In this document: piece after piece, positions 51,694-61,317 of the stretch | Layout: each line of letters starts with the position of its first letter | Position numbering within the stretch: the stretch's first letter is position 1 | From: Spirochaeta sp. UBA5339 | GTDB taxonomy: Bacteria; Spirochaetota; Spirochaetia; DSM-2461 | Direction of reading: 5' to 3' | DNA: 64,000 nt | Assembly (NCBI GenBank): GCA_002408085.1 | Contig: DHQL01000024.1 | Coordinates: forward strand, 56,514 to 120,513 | Made by a program: the position numbers and the translations under genes | Notes under the pieces: generated by a model | Seen by the model: only the letters and a program-made list of their open reading frames with translations | What the model was told of the DNA's origin: nothing | Database searches by the model: none

Positions 51694-52572
51694 CTATTTT
51701 CTACCGGGTTTGAGGGCTGTCTTAAGCCCGGCGGGAAGGATTTTCTTACCGAAGAACTCAAAAAGGATTCCTCCTATAATCAGCGCTGATCCTCCAAGAA
51801 AACGGAGAGTCAGCTCCTCTCCCGTCAGATAGCCCATAAGAAGGGAGATGGGAATGGACAGATAGAGGAGGAGGGAGTTCCGGATAGCTGATACGGTCTT
51901 CAGTCCCGCGGTCATAAGAACCTGTGCTGTGAAAACGATAAGACCAGCCGCGGCTGCTGCCAGCAGAATGGGGAGGGATATGCTCTCCCAGGGAACAGGT
52001 GAGGCGGGATACATAAGAAGTCCCGCCATACAGGCGGCCAGATATACGGTAACCGGATGGTTCTGTGATCCCGTTATTTTTATGATATGTGTGGTGAACC
52101 CCCTGATCAGAGCAACAAGCAGTCCCAGCATTGTTCCGGCTGCCGATACAGTGGGGTTGTTGAGGTAGACAAAGGAGATCCCCGCAAAGGCGATTCCCAT
52201 GCCGATTAAGGTTGTAAGTTCTGTTTTCTGCTTGAACAGGACCCAGCCGATAAGAGCCGCAAAGAAGGATGACATATTCACCAGCAGCGCCGTCCAGGCA
52301 ATACCGTTCACCTCAATGGTTTTAAAGTAGAGAACCATCGCCGCACTGCCCAGAACTCCTCTTAAAACCCACATCTTCCAGTTGCGCACACGGAACCCGG
52401 CTCCCGTGGAGTAGAGCAGAATCAGGCCTGCTGCTATTCCGACGGCAAAGCGGATCATGGAGATGGAAAAACTGCCCATGTGAACAGATATCAGTTTCAC
52501 CATCAGTGTATTCAGAGAAAAAAAGAGGGTCGAGGTAATAATCAGCAATATGCCGCGGGATTCAGGTTTCAT
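51694..52572 (-). CDS. EamA/DMT-family transporter (second)
   Basis: A 292-aa inner-membrane protein with ten hydrophobic helices in two EamA repeats: SLNTLMVKLISVHMGSFSIS at the start of the first, GLLVALIRGFTTHIIKITG at the start of the second, and GGILFEFFGKK at the end. It is not closely similar to the EamA protein at 5250. The substrate is unknown. It lies between the NagB-like gene (converging, 9 bp apart) and an unknown gene on the same strand 54 bp upstream. Confidence 0.88.
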   Translation of the reverse strand: MKPESRGILLIITSTLFFSLNTLMVKLISVHMGSFSISMIRFAVGIAAGLILLYSTGAGFRVRNWKMWVLRGVLGSAAMVLYFKTIEVNGIAWTALLVNMSSFFAALIGWVLFKQKTELTTLIGMGIAFAGISFVYLNNPTVSAAGTMLGLLVALIRGFTTHIIKITGSQNHPVTVYLAACMAGLLMYPASPVPWESISLPILLAAAAAGLIVFTAQVLMTAGLKTVSAIRNSLLLYLSIPISLLMGYLTGEELTLRFLGGSALIIGGILFEFFGKKILPAGLKTALKPGRK

Positions 52573-52626
52573 AGGGCCTAGGTTACAGGATATGCCGGAC
52601 CATGGCCAGTGGCTCTGATGTTTATC

Positions 52627-53340
52627 TCAGTCGTCGCCGAAGACAAAATCAAAACTGGTGTTCGGGTACTCCCGGCAGACCTTCTGCTTTGTAAAATCCT
52701 CGATAAACTCCATTCTCTTGGTAAAAACTTCTGAAGGAGTACCCTCAAAAAGGTTGATCTGAAGGGTGAACAGAAAGTTCAGTTTGGGGTGGCGGGTAAC
52801 ATTGTTTACCGTGTCGAAAATCAGGCGCTGAATATCGTAGACGAGTCTTTTTTCATCATAGTGTCCAATCAGAAAGACAATATGTTTGCCGTCAGTGGAG
52901 GACTTGTCGGTTTCCATGGCGTTGCATGAACTCTCCTCACCCTCAGGAGCCTTCAGGGGAAAAAATATATTATCCTCCATATTGCTGAACTGCAGGGTTC
53001 CCACAGGAGAGTTATTATCAATACCCTGGTAGAAGACAACACCCTTTTCATTGGCCATGTGGTAAGCCTTGTAAAGGATGTAGTTGAACTCCTTTCCCTT
53101 CACATCCATGGATGCCCTGTCTGTGATGATAAAACTTTCGGCAGGACCGCTGCTCTGGAGGGTGGCAACAACAAAGTCATTGGAAAACTCATCCATCTCT
53201 ATGTTCTGAACACTACCATCGCCTCTCTTCAGCCACATCCGGTTGGGGCAGGACTGGAGCAGATCTGCCTCCTTCAGTAGGGATTCATTTGTCCTTTGGA
53301 TAAAATCAATCAGGGACAGAGCGTTCTGCAGGTAATTCAT
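52627..53340 (-). CDS. Hypothetical protein, unknown function
   Basis: A 237-aa soluble protein that I do not recognise. It has no signal peptide or membrane helix. Visible features: a short N-terminal helical part (ALSLIDFIQRTNESLLKEAD), alternating beta/alpha segments, a conserved-looking HIVFLIGHYDEKRLVYDIQ, and acidic ends (FDFVFGDD). It is on the same strand as, and 54 bp upstream of, the EamA gene, so it may share its message. A 470-bp regulatory gap separates it from the divergent sugar importer. Confidence 0.7.
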   Translation of the reverse strand: MNYLQNALSLIDFIQRTNESLLKEADLLQSCPNRMWLKRGDGSVQNIEMDEFSNDFVVATLQSSGPAESFIITDRASMDVKGKEFNYILYKAYHMANEKGVVFYQGIDNNSPVGTLQFSNMEDNIFFPLKAPEGEESSCNAMETDKSSTDGKHIVFLIGHYDEKRLVYDIQRLIFDTVNNVTRHPKLNFLFTLQINLFEGTPSEVFTKRMEFIEDFTKQKVCREYPNTSFDFVFGDD

Positions 53341-53749
53341 TGTAAAAAACTCCTATGTCTGGTGAAACACCAAACTTATATATCTGATTATTTTAATGAA
53401 GATTCGAAAAACAGACAAAGCAGGTTTTCCTGAGAATCATTTCAAGCTCACTGAAAACCGGTTACAGAGGCTAAGAGGTTTCTGAAGGGCTCAATTCCGG
53501 AGTTTTTCATACATGGATGTTATAAATTGATTCCTGTAAGTCTGATCGCAGGGATAAACCCGGCTTCTCAGGGGGTGAAATCAAACATAAACAGGCATAT
53601 ATAAAACGGTGGAAAACGAAGATTATTTTTTCTTAATAAATAGGCCCATTTTATAGAGGAATTTTCAATTTACTTTCGAAAATTTAAGAAAAACGTGAAA
53701 ATAGAAAGAAATCAGAAAGTGTACACGAGGGCATATGAAATATACTGAT
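53341..53749. other. Intergenic region upstream of the sugar-importer operon
   Basis: AT-rich and without a credible reading frame, RNA gene or repeat. It holds A/T runs (53620-53710), including TTTCGAAAATTT near 53674, which might be bound by a regulator. The long size and AT bias fit a regulated divergent promoter region for the sugar-importer operon and the unknown gene. Confidence 0.5.
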
Positions 53750-53778
53750 TTGACAGCTGAAACAAACCGTGTTAAAAG
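53750..53778 (+). promoter_or_regulatory. Candidate sigma-70 promoter of the sugar-importer operon
   Basis: TTGACA (53750-53755), a perfect -35, followed after 17 bases by TAAAAG (53773-53778). Transcription would begin near 53785, with AAAGGAG shortly before the ATG at 53811. Confidence 0.6.
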
Positions 53779-53810
53779 GAAAATAAACGGAAATTAAAGG
53801 AGTTTAGTTT

Positions 53811-55109
53811 ATGTTGAAGAAGGTATTAACCTTAGCTTTAGTATCAATGGTTTCTTTTTCCCTGTTTGCGGGAGGCCAGCAGGAGGATGTTCAGGAATCG
53901 GGTCCTGTAACCCTGACCTACCTTGTTGCCAGCGGCACTGACCAGAATCAGGCATGGGCTGCCTGTGAGTCATTTATGGCTCTCAATCCCGATGTCAATT
54001 TTGAACTGGAGCTTCGCCCCGGCGGAACCGATGGGGACAATATTGTAAAGACCCGTCTGGCTACAGGTGAAATGACGGATATCTTCTACTATAACGCCGG
54101 ATCACTGCTCCAGGCTCTGAATCCCCAGCAGACTCTTGTAGATCTTGCTGATGAGCCCTTTATGAACAATGTGGACGATGCTTTCAAGATGACCGTTTCT
54201 CAGGAGGGACATGTTTACGGTGTTCCCAACCAGACAGCCATGGGCGGTGGTATCCTCTATAACAAGAAAGTCTATGCAGACCTCGGACTGAGTATTCCCA
54301 AAAGCTGGGCTGAGTTTGCAGCAAACAACGAGAAGATCAAGGCTGCCGGTATAACTCCCGTTATTGCCACCTATGGAGACTCCTGGACAGCTCAGCTCTT
54401 TATCCTGGCTGACTACTACAATGTTCAGGCAGCCAATCCCGATTTTGCTGCGGAATATACCGCCAACAAGGCCAAGTATGCTACAACTCCCGCCGCCATG
54501 GCCGGTTTTAAATACCTGAAGGAAGGCTTTGACAAGGGATGGTACCAGGACGGCTATGCCACAGCAAAATACAACCAGGGACTCGAACTGCTTGCAACCG
54601 GTAAGGGCGCTCACTACCCCATGCTCTCCTTCGCTCTGACAAATATTGTAGAAAACTGGCCCGACAGTGCTTCTGATATAGGATTCTTTGCTCAGCCCGG
54701 ACCCAGTGCCGATCAGAACGGTGCCACCATCTGGATGCTCTCTGCCAACTACATCCCTGCAACGACAAAGGGAGCCAAGCTTGAAGCGGCCAAGAGATTT
54801 ATGGAGTACCTTGTCTCTCCCCAGGGAATCGAAGACATGAACAGGAACGTTCCCCCCTCAGGACCCTACCTGGTTAAGGGCGCCGAGCTTCCCGCTGATG
54901 TTCTTCCCGCAGTTCTGGACATTGCATCCTATATCGATGCAGGCAACTCCGCACCTGCCCTGGAGTTTCTCTCTCCCGTTAAGGGACCCAGACTCGAGCA
55001 GTTCTGCGTAGCCGTCGGAACCGGACAGATGTCTCCCGAAGAAGCTGCAGCCAACTATGACAAGGATGTTGCAAATCAGGCCAAACAGCTTGGTCTTGAG
55101 GGCTGGTGA
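53811..55109 (+). CDS. ABC transporter sugar-binding protein
   Basis: A 432-aa family-1 extracellular solute-binding protein. The signal peptide (residues 1-~21) ends SLFAGGQQE; Gly stands where a lipobox Cys would be, a pattern I associate with spirochaete binding proteins, so it may be secreted free into the periplasm. Typical segments: GGGILYNKKVYADLGLSIPK followed by SWAEF, and AKRFMEYLVSPQGIEDM. It captures an oligosaccharide for the two permeases downstream; the rhamnosidase in the same operon suggests a rhamnose-containing ligand. A terminator-like hairpin follows, which usually lets the binding protein be made in excess. Confidence 0.93.
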   Translation: MLKKVLTLALVSMVSFSLFAGGQQEDVQESGPVTLTYLVASGTDQNQAWAACESFMALNPDVNFELELRPGGTDGDNIVKTRLATGEMTDIFYYNAGSLLQALNPQQTLVDLADEPFMNNVDDAFKMTVSQEGHVYGVPNQTAMGGGILYNKKVYADLGLSIPKSWAEFAANNEKIKAAGITPVIATYGDSWTAQLFILADYYNVQAANPDFAAEYTANKAKYATTPAAMAGFKYLKEGFDKGWYQDGYATAKYNQGLELLATGKGAHYPMLSFALTNIVENWPDSASDIGFFAQPGPSADQNGATIWMLSANYIPATTKGAKLEAAKRFMEYLVSPQGIEDMNRNVPPSGPYLVKGAELPADVLPAVLDIASYIDAGNSAPALEFLSPVKGPRLEQFCVAVGTGQMSPEEAAANYDKDVANQAKQLGLEGW

Positions 55110-55143
55110 TTATCGGGTAATTAGTTTGAAGTAACAGTTTCAG

Positions 55144-55177
55144 CCCCGTGGATTCATTAGTTCACGGGGTAATTTTT
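55144..55177 (+). terminator. Partial terminator between binding protein and permease
   Basis: CCCCGTG (55144-55150) and CACGGGG (55163-55169) with a 12-base loop, then AATTTTT. It is placed inside an operon and probably attenuates downstream expression rather than ending it. Confidence 0.7.
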
Positions 55178-55197
55178 CAGAAATATGAGATTAATTT

Positions 55198-56076
55198 ATG
55201 AGTAAAAAACAGAGTAATAAGTCCCTGATCAGTTCTTATCCAAACTGGTTTTATCTTCCGGCCATTATCACTTTCGGTATTTTTTTTATTTTACCCACCA
55301 TATCATCCTTCTATTACAGTTTGACCCGCTGGACGATTTTTGACGCCACCTTTATAGGCTTTGAGAACTATGAAGCCTTTCTGTCGGACCCGATGCTCTC
55401 TATTGGTCTGAAAAACACCTTTATCTATGCGGTTCTGACCAGCGGTCTGAAGACAATCATCGCCCTGCCGGTGGCAGTATTACTCACCTCGGGAATCAGG
55501 TTCAAGGGATTCTACAGAAGCGTTGTCTTTTTCCCGGTTCTTATCAGTACCATCGCCATTGGAATTACCTTCTCCATGATGATGCAGCCTCATACCGGTC
55601 TGATAAATGTGGCCCTCTCTTCCATCGGACTGCCCATGGTGGACTGGCTGGGGAATCCCAGTTTGGCCCTCTACTCGGTTGTACTTGTGGATGTCTGGCA
55701 GGGCCTGGGAATCGCAACAGTGATCTATATGGGGGGTATTCTAGCCATTCCCCAGGACTACTTTGATGCGGTAAAGCTGGACGGCGGATTCTGGATCAAG
55801 TTCCGCCATGTTATTATTCCTCTGGTTCAGAACTCAACATTTACGGTTATTATCCTCTCCTTTATCGGCGGACTCAGATCCTTCGACCTGATCTGGGCCA
55901 TGACGGGAGGGGGACCAGGGTTTGCTTCGGATGTTCTGACCTCCATTATCTACAAACAGTATCAGGCCGGTTTCTACGGCCTCTCAACTGCCGGAAATGT
56001 GATCCTCTTTCTGATGGTTACCATACTGGTCTTCCCCTTAAAGGCCTACTTTGACCGAAAGGAGCTGGATGTATGA
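55198..56076 (+). CDS. ABC sugar permease, MalF/UgpA type
   Basis: A 292-aa inner-membrane permease with six helices. The EAA-loop that docks the ATPase is visible as YFDAVKLDGGFWIKFRHVII near residue 190, and the segment FDLIWAMTGGGPGFASDVL is typical of this class. The stop overlaps the start of the second permease by four bases (ATGA). It works with the binding protein at 53811; no ATPase gene is in the operon, so a shared MsmK-like ATPase elsewhere is likely. Confidence 0.95.
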   Translation: MSKKQSNKSLISSYPNWFYLPAIITFGIFFILPTISSFYYSLTRWTIFDATFIGFENYEAFLSDPMLSIGLKNTFIYAVLTSGLKTIIALPVAVLLTSGIRFKGFYRSVVFFPVLISTIAIGITFSMMMQPHTGLINVALSSIGLPMVDWLGNPSLALYSVVLVDVWQGLGIATVIYMGGILAIPQDYFDAVKLDGGFWIKFRHVIIPLVQNSTFTVIILSFIGGLRSFDLIWAMTGGGPGFASDVLTSIIYKQYQAGFYGLSTAGNVILFLMVTILVFPLKAYFDRKELDV

Positions 56077-56906
56077 AAAAGAATGCGATAACCCTCAAAC
56101 TGGGGAACATCCTTGTCTTTATTGTGATGTTCACCGTATTTATCATACCCTTTATATATATTCTTCTGATGGCTTCAAAGACCAGTCAGGAGGCAGCCCT
56201 TCTCAGGTTCAGTCTTCCCGAAGAGTTTCTTTTTTTCAGTAATATGTCTGAGGTGATTGCCTTTGGTGAGTACAGGATGATAAGGGCTCTTATGAACAGT
56301 ACTGTGCTGACAGTAGGTTCTGTTATCCTGGTTATTATTCTTTCAGCACTCTTTGCCTTTGTGGCTCAGCGGAGAAATGATAAACTGGCTACAATTATGA
56401 TGGCCGTACTGGTTGCCGGTCTGATGATTCCTCCAGCGGTAGTCCCCACGGTCTTTCTGCTCCGTAGCCTGGGAATCTACAAGACCCTATTCGGTATGAT
56501 TATGATCGATGCAGCTCTGTTTATGCCCTTTGCGGTTGTTATTTTCAGAACGGCTATGACCGCAATACCAAGAGACCTTGATGAGGCTTCCTTTATGGAC
56601 GGTGCCTCTCCCTTAAGGATCTTTTTTTCTGTAATTCTGCCTCTTCTGAAACCGGCGATCGTTACGGTTGTTGTGACTACATCGGTCAAGATATTTAATG
56701 ACTTTGTGGGTCCCCTCTACTTTCTGCCGGGGGCAAAAAATATTACCGCTCCTCTGACGCTGTACTCCTTTATCAGTCAGTTCAGCACTCAGTGGAACCT
56801 GCTTTTTGCCAATGTTGTGGTTATTACCATAATTCCCCTGGTGATCTTCATCTTCTTCCAGAGACAGCTTGTCTCGGGAATGATGGGGGGCGCCGTTAAG
56901 GGCTGA
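56073..56906 (+). CDS. ABC sugar permease, MalG/UgpE type
   Basis: A 277-aa inner-membrane permease with six helices. The EAA-loop reads IPRDLDEASFMDGASPLRIF near residue 165. The N-terminal helix VMFTVFIIPFIYILLMASKT and the end of the protein (FQRQLVSGMMGGAVKG) are classical for the family. It is translationally coupled to the upstream permease and followed after 38 bp by the rhamnosidase gene. Confidence 0.95.
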   Translation: MKKNAITLKLGNILVFIVMFTVFIIPFIYILLMASKTSQEAALLRFSLPEEFLFFSNMSEVIAFGEYRMIRALMNSTVLTVGSVILVIILSALFAFVAQRRNDKLATIMMAVLVAGLMIPPAVVPTVFLLRSLGIYKTLFGMIMIDAALFMPFAVVIFRTAMTAIPRDLDEASFMDGASPLRIFFSVILPLLKPAIVTVVVTTSVKIFNDFVGPLYFLPGAKNITAPLTLYSFISQFSTQWNLLFANVVVITIIPLVIFIFFQRQLVSGMMGGAVKG

Positions 56907-56944
56907 TCAAGCAATAAGACAAAGTAAAAAAATGGAGAATCATT

Positions 56945-59635
56945 ATGTCTGAAATTACCTCACTTAAAATCAATTATCTGGACTCTGCCGTTGGTATCAC
57001 GGAACCGCCGCAGTTCTCCTGGAGCATCTCCTGCGGCTTCCGCAACTGTGTACAGAAGCAGTATCAGCTTCAGATCGCCGGTGATGAGAGCTTTTCCGCA
57101 ATCCTGTGGGACTCGGGGCTTGTGGACAGTTCCGCCTCGGCCCATGTAAGGGCGGGAGACTTTGTCCCCGAAGAGGGGCAGATCTGCTATATCCGTGTAA
57201 GAGCCGTAACCGAGGCTGAGGTTGAAGGGAGTGTTACCACTTCCTTCAGCAGACCCGTAAAGGTCATGGGCGGGATGAAGAACCCCGATGATCTGAAATC
57301 CCGCTTTATCACCGCCGAGGGTGAAGAGGACATTAAAAAGTCAAAGGGAACATATCTTCGCAAGGAGATCTCCCTGGATCGGGATATTGAGTCTGCCGTG
57401 GTCTACTCCACGGCCCAGGGACTCTATCAGCTCTTTATTAATGGAGAAAAGGTCTCCGCCGATGAGCTTGCTCCCGGATGGTCCAGCTATGATGAGCGTC
57501 TTCTCTATCAATCCTACGATGTGGCTCCCCTTGTTAAGAAGGGCAGGAATGCCCTGGGAGCCCATCTGGGCGCCGGATGGTACAAGGGAACCATGAGTTT
57601 TCTTCGTATCCATAACTATTATGGCGACTACGCCTCTCTGGCACTCAGGATGGATGTCAGGTATACAGACGGCAGCAGTGAGTCCATATACAGCGATGAG
57701 AGCTGGAAGGGTTTTGAGAGTCCCGTTCTGAATGCCCAGATCTATGACGGCGAGACCTATGACGCCCGGCGGGAGCTGGAGGGATGGAACTCTCCCGGTT
57801 TTGACGACTCCTCCTGGACTGCCGCCCGTTCCTGTGACTGCACTTCAAAGAGGATTGAGCCCCAGCAGGGATCACCTGTTACTATTATCCAGAGCATGTC
57901 ACCGAAACTCACCTTTGTGACCCCCAGGAACGAGAGGGTTATCGACTTCGGTCAGAACATGTCCGCCATCCCCGAGGTCAGAGGCCGGGGCAAGGCGGGA
58001 GACTCCATTGTTCTAAGATGTTTTGAGGTTTTGGACAAGGACGGCAATGTCTACACAGACAACCTCAGAAGGGCGGAGCAGAGGGTCACCTACACCCTGA
58101 AGGAGGACGGCCCCTTCTGTTACAGGCCTTCCTTTACCTTCTACGGTTTCCGCTTTATCCACGTGGAATCCTTTTGCGGCAGGGCTGATCTGGATAACTT
58201 TACCGCCCATGTTATCCACTCGGATATGGAGCAGACCGGCTTTTTCGAGTGCTCCAATCCAGACCTGAATCAGCTGCAGCACAACATCCTCTGGGGGCTG
58301 AAGAGCAACTTTGTGGATATCCCCACCGACTGCCCCCAGCGGGACGAGAGGATGGGATGGACCGGTGATGCCCAGATCTTCTGCCGTACAGCCAGTTACA
58401 ATGTGAACAGCTATACCTTTTTCAGCAAGTGGCTCCGTGACCTGGCCCTGGATCAGACAGAGGAGGGGGGAGTGCCCCATGTGGTTCCCGATATGCTGAA
58501 TAAGTATCAGTTCGACAACTGGCTCCTCAATAAGGGAACCCACTCCGCCGCCGCCTGGGGTGATGCGGCTGTAATCAATCCCTGGGTCCTCTATCAGACC
58601 TTCGGGGACAAAGAGATCCTTGAGAAGCAGTTTGACAGCATCAAGGGATGGATCGACTTTATGAGGACACACTCCAAAGGGAATATCTGGAACTACAAAC
58701 TCCAGTTCGGTGACTGGGTTGCCCTGGACGCCGAGGAGGGGAGCTATTTCGGAGCCACCCCCAATGATCTGACCTGTACTGCCTACTATGCCTACTCCAC
58801 AGACCTCTTTGTAAAGATCTGCCGCATTCTGGGCAGAGATAAACTTGCAGACGAGTACGGCTCTCTCTACAGTGATATTGTAGAGACCTTTCAGAAGACC
58901 TTCTTCGATGGTGAGGGGAATATGACTGCTCAGACCCAGACCTCCCATATTCTGGCCCTTCACTTCAATCTGGTACCCGCTAAATACAGGGGCCGCACCG
59001 TGGAGGGACTGAAGAAGCTTCTTGCCGCCGAGGACGGACACCTTGTCACCGGATTTGTAGGAACTCCCTACTTCTGCCACGCCCTGAGCTCTAACGGCTG
59101 TCTGGATGAGGCCTATGACCTGCTTCTGAAGGACGACTTCCCCTCATGGCTCTATCAGGTCAAGAAGGGGGCCACAACAATCTGGGAACACTGGGACGGC
59201 ATCAAGCCCGATGGCTCCATGTGGAGCCCCGATATGAACTCCTTCAACCACTACGCCTACGGCGCCATTGGAGAATGGCTCTACCGGGTTGCCGCGGGAA
59301 TTGAGATCGATGATGAGGCTCCGGGATACAAGCGTACCATTATCGCTCCCCGGATAGGCGGAGACCTGAACTATGTCAAAGCCGGATACAGCTCCATTTA
59401 CGGCGATGTAAAGGTCAGCTGGGAGCTGGAAGGCTCCGGTGGACCCGCATCCCGTCAGGGCGGCAGAAGGGTTCTTCTGACCGTGGATATCCCCGCCAAT
59501 ACCACGGCGGCAGTCCGTCTGATGGACGGTGCTTCCGTTGCTGAGCCCGACGGTCTGGACTTCAGGGATATTGACGGAATCCCTCAGGCGGAAGCCGGTT
59601 CGGGCAGATACACTGTCCGTTTCACTCTTCCCTGA
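56945..59635 (+). CDS. Alpha-L-rhamnosidase, GH78
   Basis: An 896-aa glycoside hydrolase without signal peptide, so cytoplasmic. N-terminal beta-sandwich modules include YQLQIAGDESFS and WDSGLVDSS, then LFINGEKV...LAPGWSSYDERLLYQSYDV. The (alpha/alpha)6 catalytic domain carries DCPQRDERMGWTGDAQ, with Glu468 as likely general acid, and TTIWEHWDG, with Glu748 as likely base. A C-terminal beta-domain starts near GYKRTIIAPRIGGDLNYVKA. It releases L-rhamnose from imported rhamnosides. It is the last gene of the importer operon; rhamnose isomerase, kinase and aldolase are not in the window. Confidence 0.95.
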   Translation: MSEITSLKINYLDSAVGITEPPQFSWSISCGFRNCVQKQYQLQIAGDESFSAILWDSGLVDSSASAHVRAGDFVPEEGQICYIRVRAVTEAEVEGSVTTSFSRPVKVMGGMKNPDDLKSRFITAEGEEDIKKSKGTYLRKEISLDRDIESAVVYSTAQGLYQLFINGEKVSADELAPGWSSYDERLLYQSYDVAPLVKKGRNALGAHLGAGWYKGTMSFLRIHNYYGDYASLALRMDVRYTDGSSESIYSDESWKGFESPVLNAQIYDGETYDARRELEGWNSPGFDDSSWTAARSCDCTSKRIEPQQGSPVTIIQSMSPKLTFVTPRNERVIDFGQNMSAIPEVRGRGKAGDSIVLRCFEVLDKDGNVYTDNLRRAEQRVTYTLKEDGPFCYRPSFTFYGFRFIHVESFCGRADLDNFTAHVIHSDMEQTGFFECSNPDLNQLQHNILWGLKSNFVDIPTDCPQRDERMGWTGDAQIFCRTASYNVNSYTFFSKWLRDLALDQTEEGGVPHVVPDMLNKYQFDNWLLNKGTHSAAAWGDAAVINPWVLYQTFGDKEILEKQFDSIKGWIDFMRTHSKGNIWNYKLQFGDWVALDAEEGSYFGATPNDLTCTAYYAYSTDLFVKICRILGRDKLADEYGSLYSDIVETFQKTFFDGEGNMTAQTQTSHILALHFNLVPAKYRGRTVEGLKKLLAAEDGHLVTGFVGTPYFCHALSSNGCLDEAYDLLLKDDFPSWLYQVKKGATTIWEHWDGIKPDGSMWSPDMNSFNHYAYGAIGEWLYRVAAGIEIDDEAPGYKRTIIAPRIGGDLNYVKAGYSSIYGDVKVSWELEGSGGPASRQGGRRVLLTVDIPANTTAAVRLMDGASVAEPDGLDFRDIDGIPQAEAGSGRYTVRFTLP

Positions 59636-59678
59636 ATCCCCGGCATTTAAGTTTGAACCCATCCCTGCCGTAGGATTA

Positions 59679-59695
59679 TCCTTATAGAATAAGGA
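59679..59695 (+). other. Hairpin enclosing a ribosome-binding site
   Basis: TCCTTA (59679-59684) pairs with TAAGGA (59690-59695) around TAGAA. The right arm contains AAGGA, the ribosome site of the next gene, eight bases before its ATG (59704), so folding would hinder translation. Confidence 0.5.
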
Positions 59696-59703
59696 ACAAT
59701 TCT

Positions 59704-61290
59704 ATGACAGGGAAGGGAATTACAGAAACCGTCAACCGGGCCTTTTTGGTTATCGGTTCTCTCTTTATATTCGGAGGCCTCTATCTGGGTGTTCTCACCC
59801 TTCTGGATGCTCCTGAGGTCTATGAGATAGAAGGAAAGATTCTCTCAGTCAGGGTTGAGAAGCGGCGGCCCATGGGTTTTGAAGATATCCCTGTGGACTC
59901 CACCGATCCCGCCCATAAAGACCTTATTCTCTACACCGACAGTTATGCAGAGGTCGAGTTCACCTGGAACGGCGTGACCTCCACTGCCGAGATCGTTTCC
60001 TGGCAGGAGGAACCCGGCTGGGAGGAAGGGGTGACACTGCCTCTCTATCTGGTAGAGGGGGAGGAAGAGTATCCTCTCAACTACTTTCCTTCAGAAGCTG
60101 CGGGTGAGAAGAAGGAAGCCCTGATTATCATTCTGGCCATGCCTCTGATGGGAGCCGTACTGGTTCTGGTCTCCCTGTTTACCGGACGGGGGGAGCGTGC
60201 CCGTGATCTGGTCCTGCTGGAGAAGGTAAATGAACTGGCGAAACCCTGGTATCCCGGCATGACCTACAACCGCACCCTCTATGAGGCGGTCAATAAGGGC
60301 TCCTACTTTCTGGGAGGTATTATGACGGGCATAGGATCAGTGCTGACGGCAGTGATAGCTGTTCTTCTGGCTAAGTCTATCCCTTCGGGTTCTTTTGAAG
60401 ACTGGAAGATCCTTCCCTTTCCACTGCTTCTGGGCATCGGAATCCTCTATATAGGACTCAGCGAGTTTGTAAGGGTGGACATCCGGGTCACCGACAGGAG
60501 GGTCTATCTGAAGCGCTGGTCCCTCTTCGGAAAGAGGGAGGAGGAGAGGAAGATCGGAAGTTTTGGAGGGATAAAGGAGCAGATTCTGCAGAAGGAGGTT
60601 CCCGGCTCACTGAAACGTCATATCTACCGGGAGCAGATTCTCCTCCATCAGGACCCCCTCTTTAACGGCATCAGCATCGCCCTTATCCCCGATGACGGCA
60701 GGGCGGACGCCGCTGCAAAAGAACTCTCCGCCTCATTGAACCTTCCCCGGATACTGGAGGACGGGGACAGTATTATTCTGGACTATCCCGTCAAAGAGAG
60801 TGTCAGGGAGGGGACCGTCGGATCTTCTGATGAGCCTTATGAGTTACCTGGTGATTTTTCTTCAAAATATCTTACCCTGGCTGTAGATGAACCGGATCAT
60901 CTGCTGGTTACCAGAAGCTTCCGGAAGAGTCTGATATGGGGCTCCTTTATCTTTACCGCAGGGGCGGCTGCGGCGGTCCTTACCGGCGCATATACCATTC
61001 TGATTCCCGTCTTTGTGATCTCTCTGATCTTTGACGGCATCGGACTGCGCCGGGACGAGCTTGAGATAAAGGACGGCGTACTGAGGGCAGAGCGCTTTAT
61101 TGCGGGCAGGACCTACTACAGGGAAACCATTCCCGTTCCGGAGATTGAGGAGGTCCTTTCGGGAAATGATCCCCGGATGACCGTCTCCCTTGAGATCCTC
61201 GGAGGAGGAAAGAGGATCTACTTCGGTCAGGCCGCATCGAAGAGAGAGCTTGACTGGCTGAAGGCAAGGATTCGGAGCCTCCTGCTGTGA
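59704..61290 (+). CDS. DUF3592-like multi-pass membrane protein
   Basis: A 528-aa membrane protein. Residues ~12-160 have a DUF3592-like plan: helix (AFLVIGSLFIFGGLYLGVLT), a beta-rich extracytoplasmic part (YEIEGKILSVRVEKRR ... SYAEVEFTWNGV), then a second helix (ALIIILAMPLMGAVLVLVSL). Two more helix pairs follow (about 200-265 and 400-445), each succeeded by a soluble beta-rich segment like a bacterial PH domain (VTDRRVYLKRWSLFGKREEE; DELEIKDGVLRAERFIAG). No specific function can be given. The ribosome site lies within a hairpin. It sits between the rhamnoside operon and the NuoE-like gene, probably as its own unit. Confidence 0.7.
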   Translation: MTGKGITETVNRAFLVIGSLFIFGGLYLGVLTLLDAPEVYEIEGKILSVRVEKRRPMGFEDIPVDSTDPAHKDLILYTDSYAEVEFTWNGVTSTAEIVSWQEEPGWEEGVTLPLYLVEGEEEYPLNYFPSEAAGEKKEALIIILAMPLMGAVLVLVSLFTGRGERARDLVLLEKVNELAKPWYPGMTYNRTLYEAVNKGSYFLGGIMTGIGSVLTAVIAVLLAKSIPSGSFEDWKILPFPLLLGIGILYIGLSEFVRVDIRVTDRRVYLKRWSLFGKREEERKIGSFGGIKEQILQKEVPGSLKRHIYREQILLHQDPLFNGISIALIPDDGRADAAAKELSASLNLPRILEDGDSIILDYPVKESVREGTVGSSDEPYELPGDFSSKYLTLAVDEPDHLLVTRSFRKSLIWGSFIFTAGAAAAVLTGAYTILIPVFVISLIFDGIGLRRDELEIKDGVLRAERFIAGRTYYRETIPVPEIEEVLSGNDPRMTVSLEILGGGKRIYFGQAASKRELDWLKARIRSLLL

Positions 61291-61317
61291 ATCCTCACTT
61301 TTTATATCAATAAAAAA

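Noticed and set aside
58013..59080. 355-aa minus-strand open frame
   Set aside because: Antisense to the GH78 catalytic domain.
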